Source of the DNA: Paraburkholderia megapolitana
GTDB taxonomy: Bacteria; Pseudomonadota; Gammaproteobacteria; Burkholderiales; Burkholderiaceae
NCBI RefSeq assembly: GCF_007556815.1
Contig: NZ_CP041745.1
Coordinates: forward strand, 2,457,001-2,521,000
DNA: 64,000 bases
Direction: 5' to 3'
In this document: piece by piece, positions 27,622 to 37,015 of the stretch
Position numbering within the stretch: position 1 is the stretch's first letter
Layout: the number at the start of each line of letters is the position of its first letter
The notes under the pieces: generated by a model
Seen by the model: the letters and a program-made list of their open reading frames with translations, nothing else
Databases searched by the model: none
Told to the model about the DNA's origin: nothing
Program-made: the position numbers and the translations under genes

Positions 27622-28149
27622 TCGTTTCTCCGCCTGATTCATGCCGCTCCGGCGAATTGCCTCAGCGACGGGTGCGAGGCGCACCGAACGCGATGGGGCG
27701 AGCACGCACCGTGCCGCCGCGTCCGTTCAGACGCCGGGGGCCCGGTTACCCGGCGTGCTGCGCCGTCTTCGGGACACGCAGCGGGGCTGCGCATGGGCAT
27801 AACCTTCGCGGGCCAAAATTGCGCTGACAACACGCACCGGTGCGATACCGGGATTCACGCTGCCGATATAGTGGGTCATTCTGGCGCCGGTACGATCGGT
27901 AAAACGCATAAACCGCGTCGTCATACGGCTCCGGTGCGATCCAGCTTTCAGCGGGCTGTCATGCGTCAGGCTTTATCTTTCCTATCGCTCGTGCGCGAAT
28001 GCGTTCATCCTTTTTACAATGGCTGCCACGGCGCTCGCTTCGATCCGCCGACGGGTATGTAGCCACTGACGTGGAGCCTCGATCCGCCGCACACGCATCA
28101 TGGATCGGGCCGTCGCTGAAACCTCGCATCGATACAAGGAAAATTGCGA
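27622..28149. other. 528-bp divergent promoter region between the deaminase gene and uraH
   Basis: I see no gene. The region holds three spaced copies of CCGGTRCGAT (27837-27846, 27887-27896 with one change, 27931-27940), the first overlapping a perfect palindrome GCACCGGTGC (27834-27843). It also holds two hairpins: ACGCCGGG/CCCGGCGT (27732-27739 and 27750-27757) and CGCAGC/GCTGCG (27777-27782 and 27786-27791). Two copies of TCGATCCGCCG start at 28040 and 28079. The region should contain both promoters and their operators. Confidence 0.5.
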
Positions 28150-28503
28150 ATGGGAAAGCTCACTACCCACGTGCTCGACACCGCGAACGGCCGGCCCGGC
28201 GCCGGCGTCAAGGTCGAACTCTACGCACTGGCCGGCGACACGCGCCGCCTGCTGAAAACCACCGTCACTAACCACGATGGCCGCTGCGACGCACCGTTGC
28301 TGGCAGACGATGCCTTCGTGGCCGGCGAATACGAACTCGTGTTCCATGCCGGCGACTACTTTGCCGCCACGGGCGCGCAGTTGCCGCAGCCGCGCTTCGT
28401 CGATCGTGTCGTGCTGCGCTTCGGCATCGCCGATGCGGGTTCGCACTATCACGTGCCGCTGCTCGTGTCGCCGTGGTCATACAGCACGTATCGCGGTAGC
28501 TGA
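28150..28503 (+). CDS. uraH: 5-hydroxyisourate hydrolase
   Basis: The 117-residue product is a transthyretin-like enzyme that hydrolyses 5-hydroxyisourate to OHCU, the second step of urate breakdown. Both family signatures are present: [16 protein letters not shown] at the N-terminus and the C-terminal YRGS. The catalytic His and Arg are expected in these segments. ATG 28150 is preceded by AAGGA. It lies 192 bases upstream of puuD on the same strand, and the two enzymes act in succession. Confidence 0.95.
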   Translation: MGKLTTHVLDTANGRPGAGVKVELYALAGDTRRLLKTTVTNHDGRCDAPLLADDAFVAGEYELVFHAGDYFAATGAQLPQPRFVDRVVLRFGIADAGSHYHVPLLVSPWSYSTYRGS

Positions 28504-28695
28504 CACAAGGCCGGTCACCGTCCGTGCATTTTGCAGATGACGAGGAGACACCTGCTGAACGCTGACGGACGGCTGGATCAGAACGGCAACCGCACACCCA
28601 CATACGGCGCCCTACGCGCCTGACGCAGTCCGCGCGCCGGCCACCCGACGAGCCGCGCCGCGACGCGCATAACGAACAGGAAGTGGAGGAGTTTC

Positions 28696-29889
28696 ATGGA
28701 AGGATTTATCACCGACTGGCTGAATCTCGCGATTCGCTGGTTTCACGTCATCGTCGCGATTGCATGGATCGGCGAGTCGTTCTATTTCGTCGCGCTCGAC
28801 AACAGCCTGAAACCGCCGCAGGACGCGAACCAACGCAAACGCGGTGTGTTCGGTGAACTCTGGCATGTACACGGCGGCGGCTTCTACAACATGCAGAAGT
28901 ACACGGTCGCACCACCCGAAATGCCCGACGACCTGCACTGGTCGAAGTGGCCGTCGTACACGACGTGGCTGTCAGGTTTCGGGCTCTTCACCGTGCTGTA
29001 TCTGTTCGCGCCGAACACCTACCTGATCGACAAGAACGTGCTCGATATGGGACCGGTCGTCGCGATCTTCTCGGCGCTCGGTTTTCTGGCGGCTGGCTGG
29101 ATTGTCTACGACTCGCTTTGCCGTCTGCTCGGCACGAGAGACAAACTGCTCGGTATAAGCGTTGGCCTGTATGTGCTGATCGCCATCTGGCTCGCGTGTC
29201 ATATCTTCGCGGGGCGTGCGGCGTATCTGATCACCGGCGCGATGCTCGCGACGATCATGTCGGCGAACGTGTTCGTCGTGATCATTCCGGGTCAGCGCAA
29301 GATGGTCGACGCGATGTTGAAGGGCGAGACGCCGAATCCGATCTACGGCAAACGCGGCAAGCAGCGCTCGGTGCACAACACCTATTTCACGCTGCCTGTG
29401 GTGTTCGCGATGCTGTCGAACCACTACGCGATGACCTACACACATCCGTACAACTGGGCCGTGCTCGCGATCATCATGCTGGCCGGCGCACTGATCCGTC
29501 AGTTCTTCGTGATGCGACACCGCGGCCAGGTGCTGTGGTATCTGCCCGTCGGTGGCGTCGCGCTGATGGCTGCCGCACTCGCGTGGACGATGCCGAAGCC
29601 GGTCGTGCCGCAAGCGCAGGCGGCGAACCAGCCGGTGCTGAAAGTCGCGGATATCGCGCCGGTGTTGCAGCAGCGCTGCATCGCGTGTCACTCGTCGCAT
29701 CCGACCATGATGGGTAGCGCCCCGGCCGGCGTGATGTTCGATACGCCCGACGAGATCTCGCAGAACGCGCAACGGATCTACAACCAGGCAGTGACGTTGA
29801 AGGCAATGCCGCTCGGTAACGTCACGCACATGACCGATGCTGAACGGCAGAAGATTGCTGCGTGGTTTCAGGCCGGCGCCGCGAAGTAA
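28696..29889 (+). CDS. puuD: Membrane urate hydroxylase PuuD (urate oxidase, cytochrome c type)
   Basis: The 397-residue protein has an N-terminal membrane part of about eight helices (NLAIRWFHVIVAIAWIGESFYF) and a C-terminal cytochrome c domain with a haem motif RCIACH (C328, C331, H332) and distal Met residues. This is the layout of PuuD, which oxidises urate to 5-hydroxyisourate and passes electrons to the respiratory chain instead of O2. GGAGGAG stands before ATG 28696. It is the first committed step, followed by UraH, encoded upstream. A hairpin terminator follows. Confidence 0.92.
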   Translation: MEGFITDWLNLAIRWFHVIVAIAWIGESFYFVALDNSLKPPQDANQRKRGVFGELWHVHGGGFYNMQKYTVAPPEMPDDLHWSKWPSYTTWLSGFGLFTVLYLFAPNTYLIDKNVLDMGPVVAIFSALGFLAAGWIVYDSLCRLLGTRDKLLGISVGLYVLIAIWLACHIFAGRAAYLITGAMLATIMSANVFVVIIPGQRKMVDAMLKGETPNPIYGKRGKQRSVHNTYFTLPVVFAMLSNHYAMTYTHPYNWAVLAIIMLAGALIRQFFVMRHRGQVLWYLPVGGVALMAAALAWTMPKPVVPQAQAANQPVLKVADIAPVLQQRCIACHSSHPTMMGSAPAGVMFDTPDEISQNAQRIYNQAVTLKAMPLGNVTHMTDAERQKIAAWFQAGAAK

Positions 29890-29900
29890 GCGATAAGGGG

Positions 29901-29932
29901 CTGGCCGCAGGGTCGGGATGACCGGCGGCCAG
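29901..29932 (+). terminator. Hairpin after puuD
   Basis: CTGGCCGC (29901-29908) and GCGGCCAG (29925-29932) are perfect arms. They are extended by GGTC/GACC around a 5-base loop with a small internal loop. The stem begins 11 bases after the puuD stop codon. It has no clear U-tract. Confidence 0.5.
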
Positions 29933-29967
29933 TCCAGGATGCTCCACTCCGACAGATCGACCACGCG

Positions 29968-30948
29968 CTATGACAAACGCGCGAGGAAGCTACCGATCGC
30001 ACGATTGAACGCGGAATTGTCCTCGACATGAGGGATATGCCCGATGCCCGGCAAGACGTTCATTTGCGCGTCAGGCAACAGGCGCGACAGGCGCAGTCCA
30101 TCGCTAACGGGTGTTACGCCGTCGGTTGCACCCCAGATCACATCGACCGGCATGGTCAGCGACGCGTAGTCCGGCGAGTGGCTGCTTTTGCTGAGCCCTG
30201 GATCGTTGAGAAATGCATCGAGCCAGTTCTCGTAAGCCACCGTCGTCCCAACCACCGAGAGCGGTCGCTGATAGACGGCGATCCACTCGGGCGTCAGCGC
30301 GTCGTGACGCGAGGTGAACTTCCGTAAAAACCACCCGGTGAGCCGCGGATTGGTCGCCGTCGCGGCAATCACCGGTCGCGCGACCACCGGTAGCGCAAGC
30401 AGATTGCCGATTAACCCTCGCTGCGCGGGCGCTTGATCGATAGACAGCGCAACATCCACCAGTACCGCTGCCTTAAAGCGCTCCGGTTCAGTCATCAACG
30501 CTTCGACCGTCGCTCGCCCGCCAAACGAATGACCCACGAGTATGACCTGCGAAAGCTTCAGCGTGTCGAGCATCCCGAGAATGCGCAGTGCCTGGTGGTC
30601 CGTGTCGTAGGTATCGGCCGCCGGCCGGCTCGTATAGCCAAAAGGCGGCAGGTCGACCGCAATGCAGTGATAGCCCGCCTGAGCGAGATAATTCATGGTC
30701 GGCAGCCACGTCGAACTCCAGGCGCCTGCGCCGGAAATAAAAACAATCGGCTTGCCGTTCGCGGGACCCCGCTCCTGTATCAGCATGTCCACGTCCGCCG
30801 CCCGCACAAAACGCGATCCAACGGGCGCAGCGCTCTGCGCGACATCCCGCTCGCGGCTATGGGCCAGCAGATCCGCGGCGCCCAATACGCACACCAGCGC
30901 GATGATCGGTGTAGCGACCACGGCAATCGTGATTTTATAAAATTTCAT
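29968..30948 (-). CDS. Membrane-anchored alpha/beta hydrolase
   Basis: The 326-residue protein begins with one transmembrane segment (about residues 5-25), so the enzyme domain probably faces the periplasm. The fold is a classic alpha/beta hydrolase: oxyanion region VFISGAGAWSSTW near 70, nucleophile elbow VGHSFGGR with Ser141, acid IWGATDGVTP, and catalytic His in PGIGHIPHVED. The substrate is unknown. It stands inside the purine cluster, but nothing in it suggests a purine role. Confidence 0.82.
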   Translation of the reverse strand: MKFYKITIAVVATPIIALVCVLGAADLLAHSRERDVAQSAAPVGSRFVRAADVDMLIQERGPANGKPIVFISGAGAWSSTWLPTMNYLAQAGYHCIAVDLPPFGYTSRPAADTYDTDHQALRILGMLDTLKLSQVILVGHSFGGRATVEALMTEPERFKAAVLVDVALSIDQAPAQRGLIGNLLALPVVARPVIAATATNPRLTGWFLRKFTSRHDALTPEWIAVYQRPLSVVGTTVAYENWLDAFLNDPGLSKSSHSPDYASLTMPVDVIWGATDGVTPVSDGLRLSRLLPDAQMNVLPGIGHIPHVEDNSAFNRAIGSFLARLS

Positions 30949-31156
30949 GAAGTCTCACGCGTTCTTGTTATGTTTCGTCGTTGCAGCGGCATATTTACTA
31001 TGGAAAATAATTACATGTGCCAATACTGGGCCAGTTTTCTCAAGATCAAGATCGACCGATAATATCAAGTCCGCTTAGAATTGCGCACCGAAGCTTAAAA
31101 CAAGCTGACAGTTTCAATAGCCGTCAATCGACTCCCGGGAACAGGCGAAAACAAAC

Positions 31157-31528
31157 ATGCTATTAACTACAGTCGTCCCCGCTTTCTTTTTGAGCCGCGG
31201 TCGCATTACCCGCAGCGAATGGCTAACCCGCATCGTCATCGCCGCACTCGTGTGCACCGCTTTCGGCAGCCTCGCCGGATCCTGGTTTGGCGAAACGGGC
31301 ACGAGCCTCTTTGCAATCGTCTTTCTCTGGAGTGCAAGCGCGCTCTCGGCGCAACGCCTGCACGACACCAGCCGCAACGGATGGTCGTTATTAGCCGCCG
31401 TCATCCCGGTGTTTGGACCGATCTGGGTTTTGATCCACCTGCTGCACCGCGGCGTCGATCACGCCAATCGCTTTGGTCCCGATCCGGCAATCCGCTCGGA
31501 TTACCTCAAAGTCAATATCGCGGAGTGA
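31157..31528 (+). CDS. DUF805 family membrane protein
   Basis: At 123 residues this has the DUF805 pattern: SRGRITRSEWLTR at the N-terminus, then helices, the conserved SAQRLHDTSRNGW (about 66-78), and NRFGPDP near the end. Three or four membrane helices are predicted. The family has no assigned biochemical function. Seven bases separate it from the FAD/methyltransferase fusion gene, so it is the first gene of a three-gene operon. Confidence 0.85.
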   Translation: MLLTTVVPAFFLSRGRITRSEWLTRIVIAALVCTAFGSLAGSWFGETGTSLFAIVFLWSASALSAQRLHDTSRNGWSLLAAVIPVFGPIWVLIHLLHRGVDHANRFGPDPAIRSDYLKVNIAE

Positions 31529-31535
31529 TGCAGAC

Positions 31536-33776
31536 ATGGCAACGGTCAACGACGTCACCCAGCTAAACCGGATTCCGGTATTTTCAGTCGCTACGCCGAC
31601 TACTACTCAGGAAGTCGTCGAGGCGCTCACGCAGACCAATCTGCCGGTATCGGTAGGCGGCGGTCACTTCAGCATGGGCGGACACACTGCCAGCCCGGGC
31701 ACGCTGCATCTGGATATGCGCAAGATGAACCGGATACTCCGGTTCGAGCCGCATACATCGGTGATTCGCGTGCAGGCTGGTATCCGCTGGTGCGACATCC
31801 AGCACTTCATCGATCCGCATGGTCTGTCCGTCAAGATCATGCAGACTTACGCGAACTTCACGGTAGGTGGTGCGCTGTCGGTGAACGCGCACGGGCGTTA
31901 CATGGGCCTCGGGCCGGTCGTGCTGTCGGTACGGGCCATTACGCTCGTGCTCGCGAGCGGCGAAGTCGTCACCGCGACGCCTGCTGCGAACACCACGTTG
32001 TTCAATGCGGCGATTGGCGGGTACGGCGGTGTAGGCATCATCACCGAAGTGGAACTCGACCTCGCGCCCAATACGCGGGTCAAGCGCAGCGATCGCAAGA
32101 TGCACACGGTCGATTACAAGGCATGGTTCGACAAGAACGTGCGCGGCCATCACGATGTGATCTTCCACAATTTCGATCTCTATCCGCCGCGCTACACACG
32201 CGGCCGGGCCATCAGCTGGACAGTGACCGACGAGCCGGCAACGTCGGGACGATTGCAGCCGCTCAGCCGCGGGTTTCTGGCGGCGAAATATTTTCTGTGG
32301 GCCATCACCGAGACACCGCTCGGCAAGTTCCGGCGCGAGTATCTGTACGACCCGCTGCTGCATTTCGGCAAAAAGGTGCACTGGCGCAATTACGAAGCCG
32401 GTTACGACGTCGCGGAACTCGAACCGGTCGGGCGTCGCCGGCGCACGTACGTGCTCCAGGAGTATTTCGTTCCCGTGGCCGTCGTCACGCAATTTGCAGA
32501 GGCGCTCTCGGAGATCCTCTCGCGACATCGGGTGAATGCCGTCAACATTTCGATCCGCCACGCGCTCGCCGACAACCGCACCGTCATGGCGTGGGCACGC
32601 GGCGAGACATTTGCCTTCGTGCTCTACTACAAGCAGCGCACGCGCGACAACGCCCGCGAGCGCGTCGCGGTATGGACGCGCGAACTGATCGATGCGGTGC
32701 TGGCGGTGGGCGGTACCTACTATCTCCCTTATCAGTTGCACGCGACGCACGAACAGTTCCATCGCGCTTATCCGCGCGCGCGCGAAATGTTTGCGCTCAA
32801 GCAGCAATTCGATCCGCAATACCGGCTGCGTGGTGCGCTGTGGGATCGCTACTATGCGCCGGAGCGAGGCACGCCAGAAACGACGCCGATGTCGACTACG
32901 GCTGCGGCAACAAAGGAAGACAGCAGCGGCACGTTGTTCTCGACGATCTACGGTAACGAGCACGAAGCCGATCGCTTCTATACGTTCCTGCAGAACATCT
33001 TCCACGTGTTGCCTGAAGACCGCCTGCATACGTTGATCAAGGCGTCGATGGCGGAACACTCGGGTGACGAGGGTATTTATCGCGCGATCCAGGCGGGTCT
33101 CCCCGCTATCACACCGCGCCTCGCGATGCTCACCTACGCGCTGCCGTCCCTGTCGACGCAGAAAGCGGAAATGGGCCGGCAAGCCGCCACGCTGCTAGGC
33201 GATGCGCCGTTGCGAGACTACGTCGAGATCGGCACGACAGGGCGTTACGTGCGCGCCATGAAGAAGTACCTGCATCTCAAAGGCGAGGTCACTCTGGTTC
33301 ACGACGTGCGGCCGGGCATGAGCCCGGTCGATATCGTCGAGCGCGGGCAGCTCGGCTCGATCGGCAAATTCCAGCCTTTGAACGACTACGCTCCGATCGC
33401 ACTACCTGCCGCCAGCGCGGATCTGGTCAGCTGCTTTGTCGGTCTGCACCATATGGCGCCGGCAAAGCTTGCGCCGTTTCTCGACTCGATTGCGCGGATC
33501 GTCCGTCCGGGCGGCTATTTCGTGGTCCGCGATCACGATGTGACGACACCGACCATGGACGCATTCGTCGCGCTTGCACATACGGTCTTCAACGCGGGGC
33601 TCGGCGAAACGTGGCACACCAACCAGGCGGAATTACGCCATTTCGCCAGTGTGGACGACTGGATCTCGCGTATCGAAGCCGCAGGTTTTCGCCATACAGG
33701 CGCGCGCCTGACCCAGCACGGCGATCCATCGGACAATATCCTGATGGCGTTCGTGCGCGTTGGAGAAGCGGCATGA
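31536..33776 (+). CDS. Fusion of FAD-dependent oxidase and SAM methyltransferase
   Basis: The 746-residue protein joins two enzymes. Residues 1-440 are an FAD-linked oxidase of the FAD_binding_4 type: the FAD loop VGGGHFSMGGHT at 40-51, NFTVGGALSVNAHGR at 107-121, and IGGYGGVGIITEVELDLAP at 160-178. A Thr/Ser/Ala-rich linker (441-470) follows. Residues 471-746 are a methyltransferase with an altered motif I (DYVEIGTTGRY, 561-571), an acidic VHDV (588-591) and FVGLHHM then RIVRPGGYFVV, typical of class I enzymes. ATG 31536 is seven bases after the DUF805 gene. The stop overlaps the next start by four bases. The substrate is unknown. A joint oxidation-methylation of one small molecule or lipid is my inference. 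Confidence 0.8.
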   Translation: MATVNDVTQLNRIPVFSVATPTTTQEVVEALTQTNLPVSVGGGHFSMGGHTASPGTLHLDMRKMNRILRFEPHTSVIRVQAGIRWCDIQHFIDPHGLSVKIMQTYANFTVGGALSVNAHGRYMGLGPVVLSVRAITLVLASGEVVTATPAANTTLFNAAIGGYGGVGIITEVELDLAPNTRVKRSDRKMHTVDYKAWFDKNVRGHHDVIFHNFDLYPPRYTRGRAISWTVTDEPATSGRLQPLSRGFLAAKYFLWAITETPLGKFRREYLYDPLLHFGKKVHWRNYEAGYDVAELEPVGRRRRTYVLQEYFVPVAVVTQFAEALSEILSRHRVNAVNISIRHALADNRTVMAWARGETFAFVLYYKQRTRDNARERVAVWTRELIDAVLAVGGTYYLPYQLHATHEQFHRAYPRAREMFALKQQFDPQYRLRGALWDRYYAPERGTPETTPMSTTAAATKEDSSGTLFSTIYGNEHEADRFYTFLQNIFHVLPEDRLHTLIKASMAEHSGDEGIYRAIQAGLPAITPRLAMLTYALPSLSTQKAEMGRQAATLLGDAPLRDYVEIGTTGRYVRAMKKYLHLKGEVTLVHDVRPGMSPVDIVERGQLGSIGKFQPLNDYAPIALPAASADLVSCFVGLHHMAPAKLAPFLDSIARIVRPGGYFVVRDHDVTTPTMDAFVALAHTVFNAGLGETWHTNQAELRHFASVDDWISRIEAAGFRHTGARLTQHGDPSDNILMAFVRVGEAA

Positions 33777-34879
33777 GGTGGCCGTTGCGCAATGCGCTTC
33801 TCGCTATCGGCGCGGTCATCTGCGCGGTCATCGGTATCGTGCCCGCAGTCTCGACGCCAGCTGTGTATGCAGCAACGCCCTCCGCGACACAGGTGGCTCC
33901 GGGCACCTCATACCAGAGCCCCGTGCCGGTAGCGGATCGCCGCGGCACCGAACAGACGCTGCTGACCTTTCCCGAGTGGTATCTCGTGCACAGTCCCGCG
34001 GAATACGCGCGGATCGTCCGGATTGCGCCGTCGCACGATTTTCCGTTTCTGGACCAGACCGGCCAGCTGTGGTCGAGCTACGCAACGGTCACGCGCGAGC
34101 AGCTGCATGACCACTATCCGCTCAATCCCGGCTATCACGTGATGATCTGGGTGATCGCGTCGAGCACGACGATCGAATACGCACTGCGCTCGATCTATGA
34201 AAATACCGTGGGCCGCGCAAGTTGGCTGCTAGGCGGAGAAAAGCTCACCGCCGAAGACCGTTACGGTGCCCAAGCCGCGCAGGAGTACGTGGACTTCATC
34301 CGCCAGGAGCCGTGGTATCTGTTCGATTTCAGCGCGCGCCTGCACCACCTCTGGAGCGATGTGCCGCTGTGGGGACCCGGGCTGATCCGCAAATGGGAAC
34401 GCCGCTACACCCTGACCACCGAATACGCGATCAAGGCAGTGTATGGAAAGATGATTGAAAAGGCCACGCGGGCTGCTTATACGCCCGCGCTGATGACGAC
34501 CGATGTGGTCGTGGACCACCTGCCCGATGGCTGGTCGGCGCCCACCCATGTCAGCGTGCTTGCTCACCTGCCGGACGGTCAGGCGTTACTTGCGTTGCCG
34601 CGCTATTTCGACTTCAGGCTGGCGGCGACAACGCTTGCGCAACAGGGCATTCATCTCACCGATATCGCCGGCAACCGATCGGTGATTCTGGTCACGCTGT
34701 GGGTAAAGGACGACCAGGTATTGCCCGCGACCAGTGGCCGCGTGCTGTTCGAACAGCCGCTCACGATGCCCGCCCATACCCGACGCGTCGCGCTGCTGAT
34801 ACCGGTTCGCGACCTGTCCGACTTTCTGGCGGCGGCCGGGAAAGACGGTCTCGAGACGGAGCATGTGTACGACTATTGA
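33773..34879 (+). CDS. Exported or membrane-anchored protein of unknown function
   Basis: I do not recognise this 368-residue protein. ATG 33773 overlaps the stop codon of the FAD/methyltransferase gene (ATGA) and has GGAGA six bases upstream. An N-terminal hydrophobic segment (about residues 8-30) ending near AVYAATP may be a signal peptide or anchor. The rest is rich in aromatic residues (LLTFPEWYLVHSPAEYARI, YHVMIWVIASSTTIEYALRS) with a second hydrophobic stretch near 125. The coupling to the fusion gene and DUF805 suggests that all three work together at the membrane. It converges with allA, six bases away. Confidence 0.7.
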   Translation: MRWPLRNALLAIGAVICAVIGIVPAVSTPAVYAATPSATQVAPGTSYQSPVPVADRRGTEQTLLTFPEWYLVHSPAEYARIVRIAPSHDFPFLDQTGQLWSSYATVTREQLHDHYPLNPGYHVMIWVIASSTTIEYALRSIYENTVGRASWLLGGEKLTAEDRYGAQAAQEYVDFIRQEPWYLFDFSARLHHLWSDVPLWGPGLIRKWERRYTLTTEYAIKAVYGKMIEKATRAAYTPALMTTDVVVDHLPDGWSAPTHVSVLAHLPDGQALLALPRYFDFRLAATTLAQQGIHLTDIAGNRSVILVTLWVKDDQVLPATSGRVLFEQPLTMPAHTRRVALLIPVRDLSDFLAAAGKDGLETEHVYDY

Positions 34880-34885
34880 ATCCGC

Positions 34886-35398
34886 TCAGAGCGCGACCGC
34901 CTGCAGCGCCTCTTCAGTCAACCACAACGATTCGTCGAGATCCTGTTCGTTGAGATTGAGCCCATCGCCGCCACGATCGACGACGATGAAATCGCTAATT
35001 TCGCCGAGCGCGATCAGCGGATGGTGCCACACGCCCTTCGCGTAATTCACGCCCTGCCAGCCGCTCGTCACGAACGCGCGGATCGCCTCCGAATCGAGTT
35101 CACCCGCCGGCGCAACGACCACCAGATACGGCTTGTCGTTCAACGGTACAAACGCCTGGCTACCAAGTGGATGCCGTTCGAGCATCTTCACCTCGAACGG
35201 CAGCGTGCGCGGCTGGCCGCGAAACAGGTTCACGAGCGCACGACCGCCCTCATCGACGACATCGACATGCGCGAGATCGTGGTAGCGGATCGTCGTGCCG
35301 AGGTTGATCGGAATCTGCTTTGCGCCGTCCAGTTCGATCACGTCGCCGAACGGGGCGAACGCGGCGCGGGTCAGCGGTTCGATAACGAGCTTGTTCAT
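34886..35398 (-). CDS. allA: Ureidoglycolate lyase
   Basis: The 170-residue product belongs to the AllA family (cupin-like fold), which splits ureidoglycolate into glyoxylate and urea. Typical segments are [17 protein letters not shown] at the N-terminus, [18 protein letters not shown] in the middle, and [16 protein letters not shown] containing the conserved His pair. The preferred start is ATG 35398, eight codons inside the open frame, five bases after the allantoicase gene. This is the last step of the pathway encoded by the cluster. Confidence 0.93.
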   Translation of the reverse strand: MNKLVIEPLTRAAFAPFGDVIELDGAKQIPINLGTTIRYHDLAHVDVVDEGGRALVNLFRGQPRTLPFEVKMLERHPLGSQAFVPLNDKPYLVVVAPAGELDSEAIRAFVTSGWQGVNYAKGVWHHPLIALGEISDFIVVDRGGDGLNLNEQDLDESLWLTEEALQAVAL

Positions 35399-35403
35399 CG
35401 TGA

Positions 35404-36414
35404 TCAGGCGAGCGTGCCCCATAGACGCAGGCGCGATACGCCGCCGTCCGGGATGATGTTAAAGCGCACGTGCGTGACCACGCCGAGCGCTGCCAGTTCG
35501 CTTTCGAAATGATGCTGCCGGTCCATCTGCAGCTTCTGTTCGCCGAGCAGCACCGGCCAGAACATCGCCTGCGTCACCAGTGAACTGTCAGTGCCGCCCG
35601 TCACGCGCGCGGCCTGGATCGAGCAGCGATCCGGATAGTTGCCCTTGAAGTGCGCCGTATCGACTTCGATCTTGCGGATCACACCCGGCTGCGCGAGCGC
35701 GAAAATCGCCCAGTCGTTGCCCGGTTCGCGACGACGTCGCGTTTCCCAGCCGTCGCCCATGTTGACGCCGCGACCCGGCCTCAGCAGCGTGGAGGCAGCA
35801 CCGAAGTGCTGGTTGTTCGCGCCGACCAGGTATGCGCCGTTTTCCATCGCCGCCAGATCGAACAGCTCGGTGCGACTTGCGCCGGCCCAGTCGACCTGCG
35901 GCTGACCATATACGCGCAGACGCGCGATGCCGCCGTCCGGATAGATGTTCACGCGCAGATGGGTCCACGCGTTGGCATCGTTCACGTCGAGATAGTGATG
36001 GCTGTTGCCCTGCAAGGTGGTCGACGGGACGATCTCGGTCCACTGCGTCGAAGCACCCGGCGCACCGTCGACGACACGTGCCGCCTCCACCGATGCCGCC
36101 GGCGGAAAGTTGCCGGTGAAGTGGCTCGTATCGAGGTCGAGCCCCTTGATCACACCCGGCCGCGCCAGCTTCACGACGCACCAGTCATAGCCGCTCGAAC
36201 GCTTGCGGCGGGTTTCCCAGCCGTCCATCCATTTGCCGTTGTCGTCGTACTTGCCGGGAATGAAGACGGCCGGTTCCGGGTTCAGCATGCGTTCCTTCGG
36301 CGCGAAGAAATCGTCGCTGGCCTCGAGCGCCTGCGCGCCGAGACGCGGGTCCGCCAGATTCACATAGCGACGCGTGAAATCCGGTGCGTTAGGGTCGAGA
36401 ATCGGGAGTGCCAT
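35404..36414 (-). CDS. alc: Allantoicase
   Basis: This 336-residue enzyme hydrolyses allantoate to ureidoglycolate and urea. It is made of two homologous halves, visible as the repeats [20 protein letters not shown] and [20 protein letters not shown], each followed by a [10 protein letters not shown] or [10 protein letters not shown] segment. The length is usual for the family. It is followed five bases later by allA and preceded by uraD, all on the minus strand, matching the order of reactions in the pathway. Confidence 0.95.
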   Translation of the reverse strand: MALPILDPNAPDFTRRYVNLADPRLGAQALEASDDFFAPKERMLNPEPAVFIPGKYDDNGKWMDGWETRRKRSSGYDWCVVKLARPGVIKGLDLDTSHFTGNFPPAASVEAARVVDGAPGASTQWTEIVPSTTLQGNSHHYLDVNDANAWTHLRVNIYPDGGIARLRVYGQPQVDWAGASRTELFDLAAMENGAYLVGANNQHFGAASTLLRPGRGVNMGDGWETRRRREPGNDWAIFALAQPGVIRKIEVDTAHFKGNYPDRCSIQAARVTGGTDSSLVTQAMFWPVLLGEQKLQMDRQHHFESELAALGVVTHVRFNIIPDGGVSRLRLWGTLA

Positions 36415-36493
36415 CGTTGTCTTCCTTTTTGTCTATGAATGCCGGCGTCGGTGGCCGGCGGTTGCAATGTCGCAATGTTGGTTAACGCGCGCG

Positions 36494-37015
36494 CTACGCT
36501 TCGATCAGATCGTCGAGCCTGAAGCGCGCGATCCGGTAAATCTGGTCGAGGCTCGCACGCAGTTCTTCGGCTCGGCTGTGGCTCACGCGCGCTTCGAAGT
36601 TCGCGATGATGCCGTGACGGTCATAACCGCGCACCGCGAGAATGAACGGAAAGCCGAACTTCTCGCGATACGCCGTGTTCAGGCTCACCAGCCGCTCGAA
36701 CTCTTCGCGCGTGCATTGATCGAGCCCGGCGCCGCTCTGCTCTCGCGTCGACTCTTCTGTCAGCTCGCCGCGTACCGCTGCCTTGCCGGCCAGCTCCGGG
36801 TGGGCGTTGATCAGCGCGAGCTGGATCGCTTCGTCGGCACTTTCGACTGCATGCGTCATGGTCGCGTGCAGCGCGTCGATACTCGCAAACGGTCGCGCAC
36901 CGGCGGCGACTTCGGCCACCCACGGCGAATGCTCGAAGATGCCGGACAGCGCCGCGACGAACGCATCGGTTGAACTGTGATTGAGCTGGTCGAGTGTGTA
37001 ATGCATCGCCTTCAT
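36494..37015 (-). CDS. uraD: OHCU decarboxylase
   Basis: The 173-residue enzyme decarboxylates OHCU to S-allantoin, the third step of urate degradation. The catalytic HPELAGK (residues 72-78) and the FGFPFILAVRG segment are conserved. ATG 37015 overlaps the puuE stop codon by four bases, which favours this start over an ATG nine bases later. It therefore belongs to the puuE-uraD-alc-allA transcript. Confidence 0.93.
   Translation of the reverse strand: MKAMHYTLDQLNHSSTDAFVAALSGIFEHSPWVAEVAAGARPFASIDALHATMTHAVESADEAIQLALINAHPELAGKAAVRGELTEESTREQSGAGLDQCTREEFERLVSLNTAYREKFGFPFILAVRGYDRHGIIANFEARVSHSRAEELRASLDQIYRIARFRLDDLIEA

Noticed and set aside
26401..28062. 553-codon plus-strand frame opposite the deaminase
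   Set aside because: It covers a confirmed amidohydrolase gene and its promoter region, with no good start or family motif.
28535..28621. 28-codon frame between uraH and puuD
   Set aside because: It has no ribosome binding site or recognisable feature; the gap is better explained as untranslated spacer.
31584..33182. 532-codon minus-strand frame opposite the FAD/methyltransferase fusion
   Set aside because: The plus strand has two recognisable enzyme domains and coupled neighbours; the antisense product is Arg-rich and featureless.
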